Below are positions 26,737 to 38,216 of a DNA stretch of 64,000 nt, in pieces. Below the pieces are notes generated by a model. That model saw only the letters and a list, made by a program, of their open reading frames with translations, had not been told where the DNA came from and did not search any database. The DNA is from Kitasatospora sp. GAS204B. GTDB taxonomy: Bacteria; Actinomycetota; Actinomycetes; Streptomycetales; Streptomycetaceae. Numbering within the stretch: the first letter of the stretch is position 1; each line of letters begins with the position of its first letter. Both the position numbers and the translations under genes were made by a program. The stretch is from positions 248,001-312,000 of the forward strand of contig NZ_JARZAG010000007.1 of assembly GCF_029892155.1 (NCBI RefSeq), given 5' to 3'.

Positions 26737-27099
26737 TCATGCGCGGCCCCGGTGGATGGTGATGGTCACATCGTCGAACGGCACCGTGATCGGAGCGTCC
26801 GGCTTGTGCACGGTCACCTCGACCTCCTCGACCGCGTCGTGCTTGAGGCACTGGTCGGCGATTCGCTGGGCCAAGGTCTCGATCAGGTCCACCGGCTCAC
26901 CGGCGATGATCGCGGTGACCTCCTCCGCGACGATCCCGTAGTGGGCCGTGCGGGCGAGGTCGTCGCCGGAGGCGGCCGGGCGGGTGTCGAGGAAGAGCAC
27001 GAGGTCGACCACGAAGGTCTGCCCCTCGATCCGCTCGCGCTCGAAGACACCGTGGTGGCCGCGGGCGCGCAGGCCCCGCAGGGTGACGCGGTCCAGCAC
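26737..27099 (-). CDS. folB: dihydroneopterin aldolase
   Basis: A 120-residue enzyme that cleaves dihydroneopterin to the FolK substrate. The family patterns are GLRARGHHGVFERERIEGQTFVVDL, HYGIVAEEVTAII, and a C-terminal EVTVHKPDAPI with the catalytic Lys. Start choice is uncertain: GTG at 27099 (VLDRVTLRGL) fits relatives and has AGGAG eleven bases upstream, whereas GTG at 27108 is only two bases from that site. It sits between the NTF2-like gene and folK. Confidence 0.93.
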   Translation of the reverse strand: MLDRVTLRGLRARGHHGVFERERIEGQTFVVDLVLFLDTRPAASGDDLARTAHYGIVAEEVTAIIAGEPVDLIETLAQRIADQCLKHDAVEEVEVTVHKPDAPITVPFDDVTITIHRGRA

Positions 27100-27202
27100 C
27101 TGAATCACTGCTCCTGATCTTGGAACGGCAGGCACCATCGCCCGCCGTCCGTCGAATCTACCCTCCGGCGAATCTACCCCCGGCCCCCGACAGCGCCGAC
27201 GG

Positions 27203-27721
27203 TCAGGCCCCGTCCTCGTCGTCCTCGTCATCTCCGCTGGTCAGCACGGGTGAGCCGTGATGTGACCAGAGTCGCCAACCCGAGGCGGTCCGCCGGAACA
27301 GGTTGGTCGAGACCACCTTGCCGCCGACCAGCGGGCCCAGTTCCCCCTCCTCCTCGGCCTCGCCGCCGGAGAGGATGTTCTCGGTGCAGGTGACAAGGGC
27401 CACATCGCCCTGCACCTCGACCTCGACATCGGTCAGGAAGAACTGGATGTACTCGGTGTTCATCATGATCAGCAGATAGGAGCGGGTCACCTGGGCCCGC
27501 CCGCGCAGCACCGGCCACCCGGGGTGCACGCACACCACGCCGGTCTTGTCGTCGGCGTCCGCCGCGGAGAGCCAGACGTCCTCGATGGCCTCCAGGTCGC
27601 CGTTCTCCAGGGCCTCGTAGAGCCGCTGGTTGGCGGCCAGCACCGCCTCGCGGTCGGCGGCCGCCGAGGCCGCCGCGCCGTTGCCCAGCATGCCGTTGCC
27701 CGCCGTGCTGTCACCAGTCAC
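27203..27721 (-). CDS. NTF2-like (SnoaL-type) fold protein
   Basis: A 172-residue protein with an NTF2-like core: REAVLAANQRLYEALENGDLEAIEDVWL, VVCVHPGWPVLRGRAQVTRSYLLIM, EVQGDVALVTCTENIL, and GWRLWSHHGSPVL. An acidic tail (SGDDEDDEDG) closes it. The role is unknown; its constant place between folP and folB suggests a link to folate metabolism or its regulation. The GTG at 27721 is the likely start, 22 bp after folP; an internal ATG (MLGNG) is an alternative. Confidence 0.83.
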   Translation of the reverse strand: MTGDSTAGNGMLGNGAAASAAADREAVLAANQRLYEALENGDLEAIEDVWLSAADADDKTGVVCVHPGWPVLRGRAQVTRSYLLIMMNTEYIQFFLTDVEVEVQGDVALVTCTENILSGGEAEEEGELGPLVGGKVVSTNLFRRTASGWRLWSHHGSPVLTSGDDEDDEDGA

Positions 27722-27743
27722 GCCACCACCCACTTCCGTCAGC

Positions 27744-28598
27744 TCAACTCGCCCCCGCCGCACGCCAGGCGGCCACCACACGGACCGCGTCCGCCGTACC
27801 CGCCACGTCGTGCACCCGGACGGCCCAGGCACCGGCCCGGGCCGAGAGCACCGAGATCGCCGCGGTGGCATCGTCGCGCTGCCGGGCCGGGCGCAGCTCC
27901 CCGGTTTTCGGGTCGGCCAGCAGCGTACCCAGGAAGCGCTTGCGCGATGCGGCCACCAGGACCGGGCGGCCCAAGGCGGTCAGCGCGTCCAAACCCCCGA
28001 GCAATGCCCAGTTGTGCGCGCTGGTCTTGGCGAAGCCGAGGCCCGGATCCAGGATCAGCTGCTCCTCCTTGACGCCCGCCGCCAGCAGCGCCTCGATCCG
28101 CACGGTCAGCTCGGCCAGCACGTCGGCCACCACATCCCCGTAGACCGCGAGGCTGTCCATGTCGTCGGACTGACCGCGCCAGTGCATCACCACGAACGGG
28201 GCACCATGATCGGCCACCACCTGGGCCATCACGGGGTCCGCGAGACCACCGGAGACGTCGTTGACCAGCGCGGCACCGGCCGCCAGCGCCTGCTCGGCGA
28301 CCGCGGCGCGCATGGTGTCGATCGAGACCACCACGCCGGCCGCGGCCAGCTCCCGGACCACCGGGAGCACCCGGCGCAGCTCCTCCTGCTCGGTGACCCG
28401 CTTGGCGCCGGGGCGGGTCGACTCACCGCCGACGTCCACCAGGTCCGCGCCCCGCGCCACCAGGTCCAGACCGTGCGCCACCGCGGCGCCCGGATCCAGC
28501 CAGAGCCCGCCGTCCGAGAACGAGTCGGGCGTGACATTGACGACGCCCATCACGGCGCAGCGGTCAAGGGCGGGCAGGCCGGGCAGCGGGTTGTTCAT
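27744..28598 (-). CDS. folP: dihydropteroate synthase
   Basis: A 284-residue enzyme that joins p-aminobenzoate to the pterin pyrophosphate and is the sulfonamide target. It has MGVVNVTPDSFSDGG, DLVDVGGESTRPGA, VSIDTMRAAVAEQAL, LVNDVSGGL, ILDPGLGFAKT, LVAASRKRFLG, and the final VRVHDVAGT. The ATG at 28598 gives the family length. It heads the run folP, NTF2-like, folB, folK, DUF3180. No strong ribosome site is visible upstream. Confidence 0.95.
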   Translation of the reverse strand: MNNPLPGLPALDRCAVMGVVNVTPDSFSDGGLWLDPGAAVAHGLDLVARGADLVDVGGESTRPGAKRVTEQEELRRVLPVVRELAAAGVVVSIDTMRAAVAEQALAAGAALVNDVSGGLADPVMAQVVADHGAPFVVMHWRGQSDDMDSLAVYGDVVADVLAELTVRIEALLAAGVKEEQLILDPGLGFAKTSAHNWALLGGLDALTALGRPVLVAASRKRFLGTLLADPKTGELRPARQRDDATAAISVLSARAGAWAVRVHDVAGTADAVRVVAAWRAAGAS

Positions 28599-28647
28599 GG
28601 GGCCATTATCGAACGCCCCGCCGCCCGGTCCTGGTGACCACCAGGGC

Positions 28648-30501
28648 CTACGCCGCCGGGGCGATCGATCCCGGCTCACCCGCCGGGACCGGCAGCAGCC
28701 CCTGCCGCTGGCGCTTGCGCCCGAACTTCGGCATGCCCAGCGTGATGAACGCCTCGGCCTGCATCGCGGCGAAGCCGATCCGCGGCAGGTCGCGGGTGCT
28801 CGGGTAGACCAGGAACCGCGGCTCCCACTCCGGCTGGAACTTGGCGTTGAACTTGTACAGCGACTCGATCTGGAACCAGCGCGACAGGAAGACCAGCAGC
28901 CCGCGCCAGGCCCGCAGCACCGGTCCGGCCCCGATCCGCTCACCGCGGGCCAGCGCCGAGCGGAACATCGCGAAGTTCAGCGAGACCCGGCGCACGCCCA
29001 TGGCGGGCACCGCCTGCAGCGCGGCCACGATCAGCAGCTCGTTCAGGCCGGGATCGGCCGCCCGGTCGCGGCGCATCAGCTCCAGCGAGATGCCGTCCGG
29101 GCCCCAGGGCACGAAGTGCAGCACGGCCTTGAGGTCGTCACCGTTCGGTTCGCCCTCCTCCGGCGCCTTGTGCGCGGTGACCACCACGCAGTCGTCGTCG
29201 TTGGGGTCGCCGAAGCGGCCCAGCGCCATCGAGAAGCCGCGCTCGGTGTCGGTGCCGCGCCAGCGGGCGGCGGCGTCCGCGATCCGGATCTTCTCGGCCT
29301 GGCTCAGCTCGCCGACCCGGCGGACCTGGCAGGAGTAGCCGTTGCGCTCGATCCGCTTGACCATCTGGCGCACGTTGCGCATCGCCCGGCCGGCCAGCGA
29401 GAAGGTGCTGGCGTCGACGATCGCCTCGTCGCCCAGCTCCAGCGCGTCCAACCCGGCCTCCCGGGTCCAGACCTCGCCGCCGACCTCGCTGCAGCCCATC
29501 ACGGCCGGCACCCAGGCGTGCTCGCGGGCCTGCGCCATGAAGACCTTGATCGCACCCGGCCAGGCCTCCACGTCGCCCACCGGGTCACCCGAGGCGAGCA
29601 TCACCCCGGAGACCACCCGGTAGGAGATCGCCGCCTTGCCGGTCGGCGAGAAGAGCACGCTCTTGTCCCGGCGCAGCGCGAAGTAGCCCAGCGAGTCGCG
29701 CTCGCCGTGCCGCTCCAGCAGCGCCCGGACCTTGACCTCCTCCTCGGAGGTCAGCTCCGGCTCCGGCTTCTCGGGGCGCAGCAGCAGGTAGGCGGTGGAG
29801 AAGGCGGTCAGCAGGCCGAGCCCGGCCAGCGAGTAGCCCACCACGTCGCCGATCCGGTCCGGGTGGTACCTGATCGGGCCGTCCAGGCCGAAGAGCCCCC
29901 AGACGGTCTCGTGCGCCCGGTCGAAGAGGCTGGGCGAGCCCATCTCCCGCCTCGGGTGGGCACTGACGATCAGGAACCCGAGGCCCAGGCTGACCGCGCC
30001 CATCACGACCAGGTTGAGCAGCGCCCGCCAGCGGGTGCGCGGGTCGGCCTTGGCGTAGAACTCGCCGTGGTGCACCAGCAGCACCGCGAGGACCACCAGC
30101 GAGACCACCGCGGGGCCCATCTGGTGCCAGCGCAGGATGTGCAGCGCGGCACCGACCGGCAGCAGCACGCAGACCATCCGCCAGGCCCGGCGCTTGCGGC
30201 GGCGCAGCGCGTGCGCCAGCAGCACCAGCAGGATGCCGATCAGCAGGGTGCCCGCGGTGGCCAGCGTGGTGGTGGTGCCGGGCAGCTGTCCGGCCCAGGT
30301 GTGCACCCGGGTCCGGCGCAGCCTGGGGAAGACCGCGCTGGCGATGTCCATCAGGCCGATCAGCAGAGAGGCGTACCCCACCACGCCCGGGAGCCACGCC
30401 CGGGGGACGGCGGCGGCCTGACTGCGCAGCGTCTGCAGCCCTCGTCGACGGGGCTGCTCCGGGGTCTGAGGGGTCGGCTCAGTGGACACGGGAACGCTCA
30501 T
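28648..30501 (-). CDS. phosphatidylglycerol lysyltransferase-like membrane protein (MprF/LysX type)
   Basis: A 617-residue protein with about five or six N-terminal membrane helices (residues about 35-270) and a cytoplasmic C-terminal aminoacyl-lipid synthase domain of the DUF2156/LPG type. Visible segments are SLGYFALRRDKSVLFSPTG, YRVVSGVMLASGDPVGD, ALELGDEAIVDASTFSLAG, KAVLHFVPWGPDGISLELMRRD, and SLNFAMFRS. Such enzymes add lysine or another amino acid to phosphatidylglycerol and reduce sensitivity to cationic peptides. No lysyl-tRNA synthetase domain is fused. The amino acid used cannot be told from sequence. Confidence 0.88.
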   Translation of the reverse strand: MSVPVSTEPTPQTPEQPRRRGLQTLRSQAAAVPRAWLPGVVGYASLLIGLMDIASAVFPRLRRTRVHTWAGQLPGTTTTLATAGTLLIGILLVLLAHALRRRKRRAWRMVCVLLPVGAALHILRWHQMGPAVVSLVVLAVLLVHHGEFYAKADPRTRWRALLNLVVMGAVSLGLGFLIVSAHPRREMGSPSLFDRAHETVWGLFGLDGPIRYHPDRIGDVVGYSLAGLGLLTAFSTAYLLLRPEKPEPELTSEEEVKVRALLERHGERDSLGYFALRRDKSVLFSPTGKAAISYRVVSGVMLASGDPVGDVEAWPGAIKVFMAQAREHAWVPAVMGCSEVGGEVWTREAGLDALELGDEAIVDASTFSLAGRAMRNVRQMVKRIERNGYSCQVRRVGELSQAEKIRIADAAARWRGTDTERGFSMALGRFGDPNDDDCVVVTAHKAPEEGEPNGDDLKAVLHFVPWGPDGISLELMRRDRAADPGLNELLIVAALQAVPAMGVRRVSLNFAMFRSALARGERIGAGPVLRAWRGLLVFLSRWFQIESLYKFNAKFQPEWEPRFLVYPSTRDLPRIGFAAMQAEAFITLGMPKFGRKRQRQGLLPVPAGEPGSIAPAA

Positions 30502-30846
30502 GGGGACTCAGCGTAGAGGTAACGCGCGGGTGCCCGGTCACCCCGGAGGATGAGCCGTGATGGGCCTTCATACGTATGTCCTTACCTTGACCATGTGACC
30601 GTCAAGAGCGAGTAATGGCTGGTCCACCTGCGTCGGACCTCCGCCGGGCGGCCGATCCGCGCCCCCCGCACGAGTGGCGACGCCGAAGTCTAGAGCCTTG
30701 GTTCCTGTGGGTGAAGCCGACCGGCAGCCACCGGCGCGCCCGTGCCGCTCACCGTTCACGCCGCGTTGCCCAACTCGCCAAGACATTTGAAGCTGAGACA
30801 TGACGCCCCGACAGATCGTCCGGCCCCGTGCGGGGGAGGCTCTGGG
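30502..30846. other. 345-bp gap between the lysyltransferase-like gene and the esterase
   Basis: It holds the divergent promoters. A perfect palindrome CATACGTATG (30569-30578) lies 68 bp upstream of the lysyltransferase-like gene. A short plus-strand frame at 30615-30803 has basic, low-information content and no ribosome site, so I do not call it a gene. Confidence 0.5.
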
Positions 30847-32031
30847 ATGGAACTGACCAGCAGCGTGCTGGTGTACGCCGTTGCGGCGCTGGCCGCGTTG
30901 ACCCTGCTGGCCACGCTCTGGCTCTGGCCGCGGCTGGCCCGCCAGCGGCCGCTGTCGCTGCTCGGCCGGCTCGGCCTGCTGGCGCTCACTCAGTTGACGG
31001 TCCTGGCGGTCTGCGGACTGACCGTCAACAACGCCTACGGCTTCTACACGTCCTGGCGGGACCTGCTCGCCCCCGACACCAGCACGCTCGCACTCGGGCC
31101 GGCGCAGAGCGGCGGCAAGGGCGGGCCGCCGACCGGGGACGCCCTGGTCCAGCCGAGCGACGACGGCGGCCTGTCGGGCGTCGCCGACGACCTGCCGCAG
31201 GGCAAGCCGGAAGAAGTGGGCCGGGTGGACTCCATCCGGGTGAGCGGGAAGGCCACCGGGCTCTCCGACCAGATGTTCATCTATCTGCCACCCGAGTACT
31301 TCAATCCGAAGTACTCCCGGGAGCGCTTCCCGGTGCTGCTCACCCTGGCCGGCTTCCCGGGCGGGCCGGTGAGCCTGCTGAACGAGCTGCACACCCCGCA
31401 GACGGTCTGGGACCTGCAACGCACCGGCAAGATGGCGCCGACCGTAGTGGTGATGGCCCGGCCCACCGTGGCCGCGCCGCGCGACACCGAGTGCGTGGAC
31501 GTGCCCGGCGGGCCGCAGAGCGAGACCTGGTTCGCCAAGGACCTGCCCGCCGCGCTGCGCTCCGCCTACCGGGTGAGCCGCTCACCCGGCTCCTGGGGCG
31601 TGTTCGGCTACTCCACCGGCGGCAGCTGCGCGCTGCGCCTGGCGATGCGCGACCCCGGCAGCTACGCCTCGGCGGCCGCGCTGCACGCGGACTACCAGGT
31701 GGCCGCGGACTGGGGCACCGGCGACCTGTTCAGCGGCAACCAGCAGCTGGCCCAGGGCTACGACCTGAACTGGCGGCTGCACAACGCGCCGGTGCCGCAC
31801 GCGGCGCTGCTGGTGGTCAGCACCAGGACCGAGGACGACTACGCGGCCACCCGGCAGTTCCTGGCCACCGCCGCGCCGGTCAGCACCGCCCACCCGGAGT
31901 TCACCGTCGACTCGCTCTTCCTGCCCGACGGCGGGCACACCTTCGACACCTGGCGCCGGGAGCTGCCCGCCGCGCTGGAGTGGAGCGGCAACCACCTGGC
32001 GGCGGCGCCGGACCGGGAACCGATCGGCTGA
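30847..32031 (+). CDS. membrane-anchored alpha/beta-hydrolase esterase
   Basis: A 394-residue protein with two N-terminal membrane helices (SVLVYAVAALAALTLLATLWL and LGLLALTQLTVLAVCGLTV) and an extracytoplasmic esterase domain of the Esterase D/antigen 85-like type. The nucleophile elbow is VFGYSTGGSCAL, the oxyanion region is FPVLLTLAGFPGGP, and the late His is in LPDGGHTFDTW. Substrates may be cell-envelope esters or exogenous lipids; this is inference. The ATG at 30847 is well supported by GGGGGAGG seven bases upstream, so the longer frame from 30742 is rejected. Convergent with folE. Confidence 0.88.
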   Translation: MELTSSVLVYAVAALAALTLLATLWLWPRLARQRPLSLLGRLGLLALTQLTVLAVCGLTVNNAYGFYTSWRDLLAPDTSTLALGPAQSGGKGGPPTGDALVQPSDDGGLSGVADDLPQGKPEEVGRVDSIRVSGKATGLSDQMFIYLPPEYFNPKYSRERFPVLLTLAGFPGGPVSLLNELHTPQTVWDLQRTGKMAPTVVVMARPTVAAPRDTECVDVPGGPQSETWFAKDLPAALRSAYRVSRSPGSWGVFGYSTGGSCALRLAMRDPGSYASAAALHADYQVAADWGTGDLFSGNQQLAQGYDLNWRLHNAPVPHAALLVVSTRTEDDYAATRQFLATAAPVSTAHPEFTVDSLFLPDGGHTFDTWRRELPAALEWSGNHLAAAPDREPIG

Positions 32032-32057
32032 CGGCCGCGACACCCGCTGGCGGGTGG

Positions 32058-32663
32058 TCAGCGGGCGATGATCAGGCTCATCGCCTCGTTGCGGGTGGCG
32101 GGATCGCGCAGCTGGCCGCGGACCGCCGAGGTGATGGTCTTGGCGCCGGGCTTGCGGATACCGCGCATCGACATGCACATGTGCTCGCACTCGATCACCA
32201 CGATGGCGCCGCGCGGCTCCAGGATCCGCATCAGCGAGTCGGCGACCTGGCTGGTCAGCCGCTCCTGCACCTGGGGACGGCGGGCGAAGACGTCGACCAG
32301 CCGGGCCAGCTTGGACAGGCCGGTGATCTTGCCGCTGGTGGACGGGATGTAGCCGACGTGCGCGACGCCCTGGAACGGAACCAGGTGGTGCTCGCAGGTG
32401 GAGAACACCTCGATGTCCTTGACCAGCACCATCTCGTCGTGGCCGAGGTCGAAGGTGGTGGACAGCACCTCCTCGGGCTGCTGCCAGAGCCCGGCGAATA
32501 TCTCCTTGTAGGCCCGGGCCACCCGGGCCGGGGTCTCCAGCAGCCCCTCGCGGTCCGGGTCCTCACCGACCGCGATCAGCAGCTCCCGCACCGCGTTCTC
32601 GGCACGCTTCTGGTCGAAGGTGCCAACGGCGGGCTGTCCGTCGAGCGTCACCGGGTCGATCAT
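32058..32663 (-). CDS. folE: GTP cyclohydrolase I
   Basis: A 201-residue zinc enzyme that opens folate synthesis by converting GTP to dihydroneopterin triphosphate. Zinc ligands are in [20 protein letters not shown] and [55 protein letters not shown] and [11 protein letters not shown] are typical. It lies downstream of ftsH beyond a terminator hairpin, so it is likely transcribed from its own promoter in the 120-bp gap. Confidence 0.97.
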   Translation of the reverse strand: MIDPVTLDGQPAVGTFDQKRAENAVRELLIAVGEDPDREGLLETPARVARAYKEIFAGLWQQPEEVLSTTFDLGHDEMVLVKDIEVFSTCEHHLVPFQGVAHVGYIPSTSGKITGLSKLARLVDVFARRPQVQERLTSQVADSLMRILEPRGAIVVIECEHMCMSMRGIRKPGAKTITSAVRGQLRDPATRNEAMSLIIAR

Positions 32664-32711
32664 GCGGGCCTCGCAAGTAGCTGGAAAGGTGAACGAGCCT
32701 GAGCAGCACGA

Positions 32712-32751
32712 ATGCCGCGCCTCCAGGGTACAAACCCTGGAAACGCGGCAT
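32712..32751 (-). terminator. terminator after ftsH
   Basis: ATGCCGCG/CGCGGCAT and the inner TCCAGGGT/ACCCTGGA form a two-part stem with an ACAA loop and a small internal loop. It lies 33 bp past the ftsH stop and ahead of folE. Confidence 0.75.
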
Positions 32752-32783
32752 CCATTCCGAACGCCGATCGACCTACCGGCCGG

Positions 32784-34826
<2,043 letters not shown>

Positions 34827-34831
34827 CCATG

Positions 34832-34857
34832 CGGGGCGTTGCCGCCCCGTCCCTCCT
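34832..34857 (-). promoter_or_regulatory. GNRA hairpin between Shine-Dalgarno and start of ftsH
   Basis: On the minus strand AGGAGG (34852-34857) is followed by the hairpin CGGGGCG-GCAA-CGCCCCG (34832-34849), then CATGG and the ATG. The linear spacing is 25 bases; with the 18-nt hairpin folded, about 7 bases remain, the optimal spacing. Confidence 0.55.
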
Positions 34858-35082
34858 GCCACTCAACGGCACCGGCCGGTCTTTCGGCCGCCGGTGCATC
34901 TGGTATGTGCGTATGCACTCGCTCGCCATCGCCGCTGTGGTACGACGAGCAGGTAATTTGACCGTACAGCAGTCGTGCCCCGCTCTGTGGAAGCACGGCG
35001 GTACGGTCCTGTCCAGTTGTGGGTTCCGCCGACTCCAACGGGCGAAGCCGGTGAGGTGTTCCCCGGGAGCCCGGGTTCCGGT

Positions 35083-35637
35083 TCAGCCGCCGTAGACGTG
35101 TGGGGCGAGCGTACCGATGAACGGGAGGTTGCGGAGCTTCTCCGCGTAGTCCAATCCGTAGCCGACCACGAACTCGTTGGGGATGTCGAAGCCGACGTAC
35201 TTGACGTCGATCTCGACCTTGGCCGCGTCCGGCTTGCGCAGCAGCGCGCAGACCTCCAGCGAGGCCGGGCCACGCGAGCCCAGGTTGCCCAGCAGCCAGG
35301 ACAGGGTCAGCCCGGAGTCGATGATGTCCTCGACGATCAGCACGTCGCGCCCGGCGATGTCGGTGTCCAGATCCTTGAGGATACGCACCACACCGGAGGA
35401 CTTGGTACCCATGCCGTAGGAGGAGACCGCCATCCAGTCCATGGTGACCTGCGAGTGCAGCGCCCGGGCGAGGTCGGCCATCACCATCACCGCGCCCTTG
35501 AGGACGCCGACGATCAGGAGGTCCTTCCCGGCGTAGTCCCGGTCGATCCGCTCCGCCAGCTCCAGCAGCTTCGCGTCGATCTCGTCCTTGCTGATGAGCA
35601 CCTTCGCCAGATCGGCGCCCATGTCCTTGTCGTCCAC
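35083..35637 (-). CDS. hpt: hypoxanthine-guanine phosphoribosyltransferase
   Basis: A 184-residue purine salvage enzyme that makes IMP/GMP from the base and PRPP. It shows [38 protein letters not shown] (the flexible loop), the PRPP motif [17 protein letters not shown], and [26 protein letters not shown] 35637 ([14 protein letters not shown]) is the probable start, with GAGG eleven bases before it; the longer frame reaches into the end of tilS. It follows tilS by 41 bp. Confidence 0.93.
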   Translation of the reverse strand: MDDKDMGADLAKVLISKDEIDAKLLELAERIDRDYAGKDLLIVGVLKGAVMVMADLARALHSQVTMDWMAVSSYGMGTKSSGVVRILKDLDTDIAGRDVLIVEDIIDSGLTLSWLLGNLGSRGPASLEVCALLRKPDAAKVEIDVKYVGFDIPNEFVVGYGLDYAEKLRNLPFIGTLAPHVYGG

Positions 35638-35678
35638 CGGGAGTACGTCCTCAAGGGTTTGTGGTCCTGTGTCGACGG

Positions 35679-36830
35679 TCAGTCGTCCTGCCGCCGAAAC
35701 ACCAGGTTGCCACACCTACGGGTGACCTCGACGCCCCCGGGTAGCTGGAGCGGCCCCTGGCCGCGCCAGCCGGTGACCAGCAGGTCCACCGTCTCCAGAT
35801 GGCGGGCGAACAGGTCGCCGGCGGGCGAGCCGGTGCGCAGCGCGACCCGGCGCAGCACCCGGCGGCGCACCGCCGCGGGCAGCTCGGCGAGCGCGGCCAC
35901 CGGCAGCTCGCCCTGGTCGGGACGGTAGAGCCGCTGCTCGGCGCGGACCGCCCACTGGTCCAGGGCGTCCGCGTCGTCGCGGAACAGCCGGGCGGTGCGG
36001 GCCAGCGCCTCGACCACGCCGGCGCCCAGGTGCTTCTCCAGCACCGGGAGCACCTCATGGCGGACCCGAGCGCGGGTGTAGGCGGGGTCGAGGTTGTGCG
36101 GGTCGTCCCAGACCTGGATGGACTGCGCGGCGCAGGCCTGGCGGGTGGCGGCGCGGTCCAGATCGAGCAGCGGGCGGCGGTAGCGGCCCTTCTGCGCGGG
36201 CATGCCGGCCAGCGAGCGGGCCCCGGAGCCGCGGGCCAGGCCCAGCAGCACCGTCTCGGCCTGGTCGTCGCGGGTGTGGCCGAGGAAGACGGCCAGCGCC
36301 TGGTGGCGCTCGGCGGCCTCGTCCAGTGCGGCGTAGCGGGCGTCGCGGGCCGCCGCCTCGGGGCCGCCCTGCCGGCCGACCCGCACCGGGACCGCCTCCA
36401 CCGGGTCCAGGCCGAGCGCGCGCAGCCGCTCGGCGACCTGGCGGGCGCGGTCGGCGGAGCCGTCCTGCAGCCCGTGGTCGACGGTGACCGCGCCGACCCG
36501 CAGGCCGAGCTTGGGGGCCTCGAAGGCGGTGGCGGTGGCGAGCGCCATGGAGTCCGCACCGCCGGAGACGGCGACCAGGACCAGTGGCGAGCCGGGGGCG
36601 GCGGGGGTACGGGGCAGCCCGGAGGGGTGGCGGCGGGCGTTGCCGATCAGCACGGTGGCCGGGCCCGGGGAGGCGCCGGCGAGGGCGACGGCGGCGGCCG
36701 GCACGGGGATCGGGGTGGCGACGCCGCGCAGCGCGGCGGCCGGGATCGGGACGGCGGCCTCGGCCGCCAGGTCCATCAGAGCGCGGCGGACGGCCAGGCG
36801 TATCGCCGCGACAGCGGGGTGTGGGCCCAC
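35679..36830 (-). CDS. tilS: tRNA(Ile)-lysidine synthetase
   Basis: A 383-residue enzyme that converts C34 of the minor isoleucine tRNA to lysidine. The PP-loop ATP site SGGADSMAL lies near residue 90. [42 protein letters not shown] and [15 protein letters not shown] follow in family order. The first 80 residues are an Ala/Pro-rich extension seen in streptomycete homologues. The GTG start at 36830 has GAGGAG about ten bases upstream. The gene forms a run with hpt and ftsH downstream and the metalloprotease upstream. Confidence 0.93.
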   Translation of the reverse strand: MGPHPAVAAIRLAVRRALMDLAAEAAVPIPAAALRGVATPIPVPAAAVALAGASPGPATVLIGNARRHPSGLPRTPAAPGSPLVLVAVSGGADSMALATATAFEAPKLGLRVGAVTVDHGLQDGSADRARQVAERLRALGLDPVEAVPVRVGRQGGPEAAARDARYAALDEAAERHQALAVFLGHTRDDQAETVLLGLARGSGARSLAGMPAQKGRYRRPLLDLDRAATRQACAAQSIQVWDDPHNLDPAYTRARVRHEVLPVLEKHLGAGVVEALARTARLFRDDADALDQWAVRAEQRLYRPDQGELPVAALAELPAAVRRRVLRRVALRTGSPAGDLFARHLETVDLLVTGWRGQGPLQLPGGVEVTRRCGNLVFRRQDD

Positions 36831-36976
36831 GGTGGAGCAACTCCTCAGACTGGATGGGTGACCGAACGCTCACAGATAGTCGCAGAAACCGGGGCACGCC
36901 CAGGCCACCGGCGCCACCGGTACGACCACCGTCCCACGGACGGGTGAATGCAGAAACGTTCCGCCGCCCCGCCCCC

Positions 36977-38161
36977 TCACTCGTCCGGGGGTTTCGGCTG
37001 GGACTGGCGTCCGACGCGCGCCACCCAGGCGGCCGGGTCGTGGATCTCGTCCTTGGTGGGCAGGGTGTTCGGCGAGGTCCAGACCCGGTTGAAACCGTCC
37101 ATCCCGATCCGGTCCAGCACCCCGCGCACGAAGACCGCGCCGTCCTGGTACTGGCGCAGCTTGGCGTCCATCCCGAGCAGCTTGCGCAGCATCAGGTCGA
37201 GCCGGCTGGCGCCCCGGTCGCGGCGGCGCTGGAACTTCTCCCGGATCTCCGCCACGCTCGGCACCACGGCCGGGCCCACCCCGTCCATCACCACGTCCGC
37301 GTGGCCCTCCAGCAGCGACATCACCGCGGTCAACCGGGCGAGGATCTCGCGCTGGCCCGCGGTCTGCACCACGTCCAGCAGGCTGCCGGCGCCGCTCGGC
37401 GGGCGCTCGCCCGGCATCAGCGCCTCGCGCAGCCGCTCCAGCAGCGCCATCGGCTCGACGTCGGCCGCGGCCAGGAAGGCCTGCACCTCGGACTGCACGT
37501 GGTCGCGCAGCCAGGGCACCGCGCTGAACTGGGTGCGGTGGGTCTCCTCGTGCAGGCAGACCCAGAGCCGGAAGTCGTGCGGGTCGACGTCCAGCTCCCG
37601 CTCCACCTGGACGATGTTCGGCGCCACCAGCAGCAGCCGCCCCGGACCAGGCCGGCCCGTGCCGGCCCCCGGCCGCTCGAAGAGTCCGGCCGGGCTGTCG
37701 GGTGCGGTGATCGGCAGCGGCTCCTCGTCGGCGGCGAAGGTCTCGTACTGGCCGAGCACCTTGCCGGAGAGCAGCGCCAGCACCGCGCCCACCTCGACGC
37801 CGGTGAGCTTCTCGCCGACCGCGCCGAGCACCGCACCACCGGAGGTCTCGGAGCGCCTGGCGGCGAGCTTCTGGGTCAGCGGGCGGATCACCGTGCGAAA
37901 GCCCGCCACATTGGCGCGCACCCAGCCGGCGCGGTCCACCACCAGGACCGGCGCGGCCCCGTCGGTGGCCAGCCGGGACGCGCGCATGCCGGTGTACCCG
38001 CGCACCGCGTCCTCGGCGGTCAGCGCGTGCCGGCGCAGCTCCGCGACCACGGTGCGGGCCTCCTCGCGGCTGACCTGCGGCCCCGGCCGGGCCAGCCGGG
38101 TCGCCGTCGCGACCGCGAGATTCCAGTCGACCATGTCAGCACCGCCGCTCGCGCTCGTCAT
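36977..38161 (-). CDS. zinc-dependent metalloprotease of the DUF2342 family
   Basis: A protein of about 394 residues with the zincin signature HEETHRTQF (HExxH) near residue 210. It also shows PNIVQVERELDVDPHDFRLWVCL before it and the conserved ILARLTAVMSLLEGHADVVMDGV after it, both typical of this actinobacterial family. It is sometimes labelled a coenzyme F420 biosynthesis-associated protein, but the activity is not established. ATG 38161 is taken because GAGGA stands immediately upstream; ATG 38134 (MVDWNLAVA) is an alternative. It lies between dacB and tilS on the same strand. Confidence 0.85.
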   Translation of the reverse strand: MTSASGGADMVDWNLAVATATRLARPGPQVSREEARTVVAELRRHALTAEDAVRGYTGMRASRLATDGAAPVLVVDRAGWVRANVAGFRTVIRPLTQKLAARRSETSGGAVLGAVGEKLTGVEVGAVLALLSGKVLGQYETFAADEEPLPITAPDSPAGLFERPGAGTGRPGPGRLLLVAPNIVQVERELDVDPHDFRLWVCLHEETHRTQFSAVPWLRDHVQSEVQAFLAAADVEPMALLERLREALMPGERPPSGAGSLLDVVQTAGQREILARLTAVMSLLEGHADVVMDGVGPAVVPSVAEIREKFQRRRDRGASRLDLMLRKLLGMDAKLRQYQDGAVFVRGVLDRIGMDGFNRVWTSPNTLPTKDEIHDPAAWVARVGRQSQPKPPDE

Positions 38162-38216
38162 GTCCTCACGGTACGTGCTGCGGCGCCCGGGCCCCACCCC
38201 TTCCGGACAGGCTCGG

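Noticed and set aside
30615..30803. 62-aa plus-strand frame before the esterase
   Set aside because: Basic low-information sequence with no ribosome site; it occupies the divergent promoter region.
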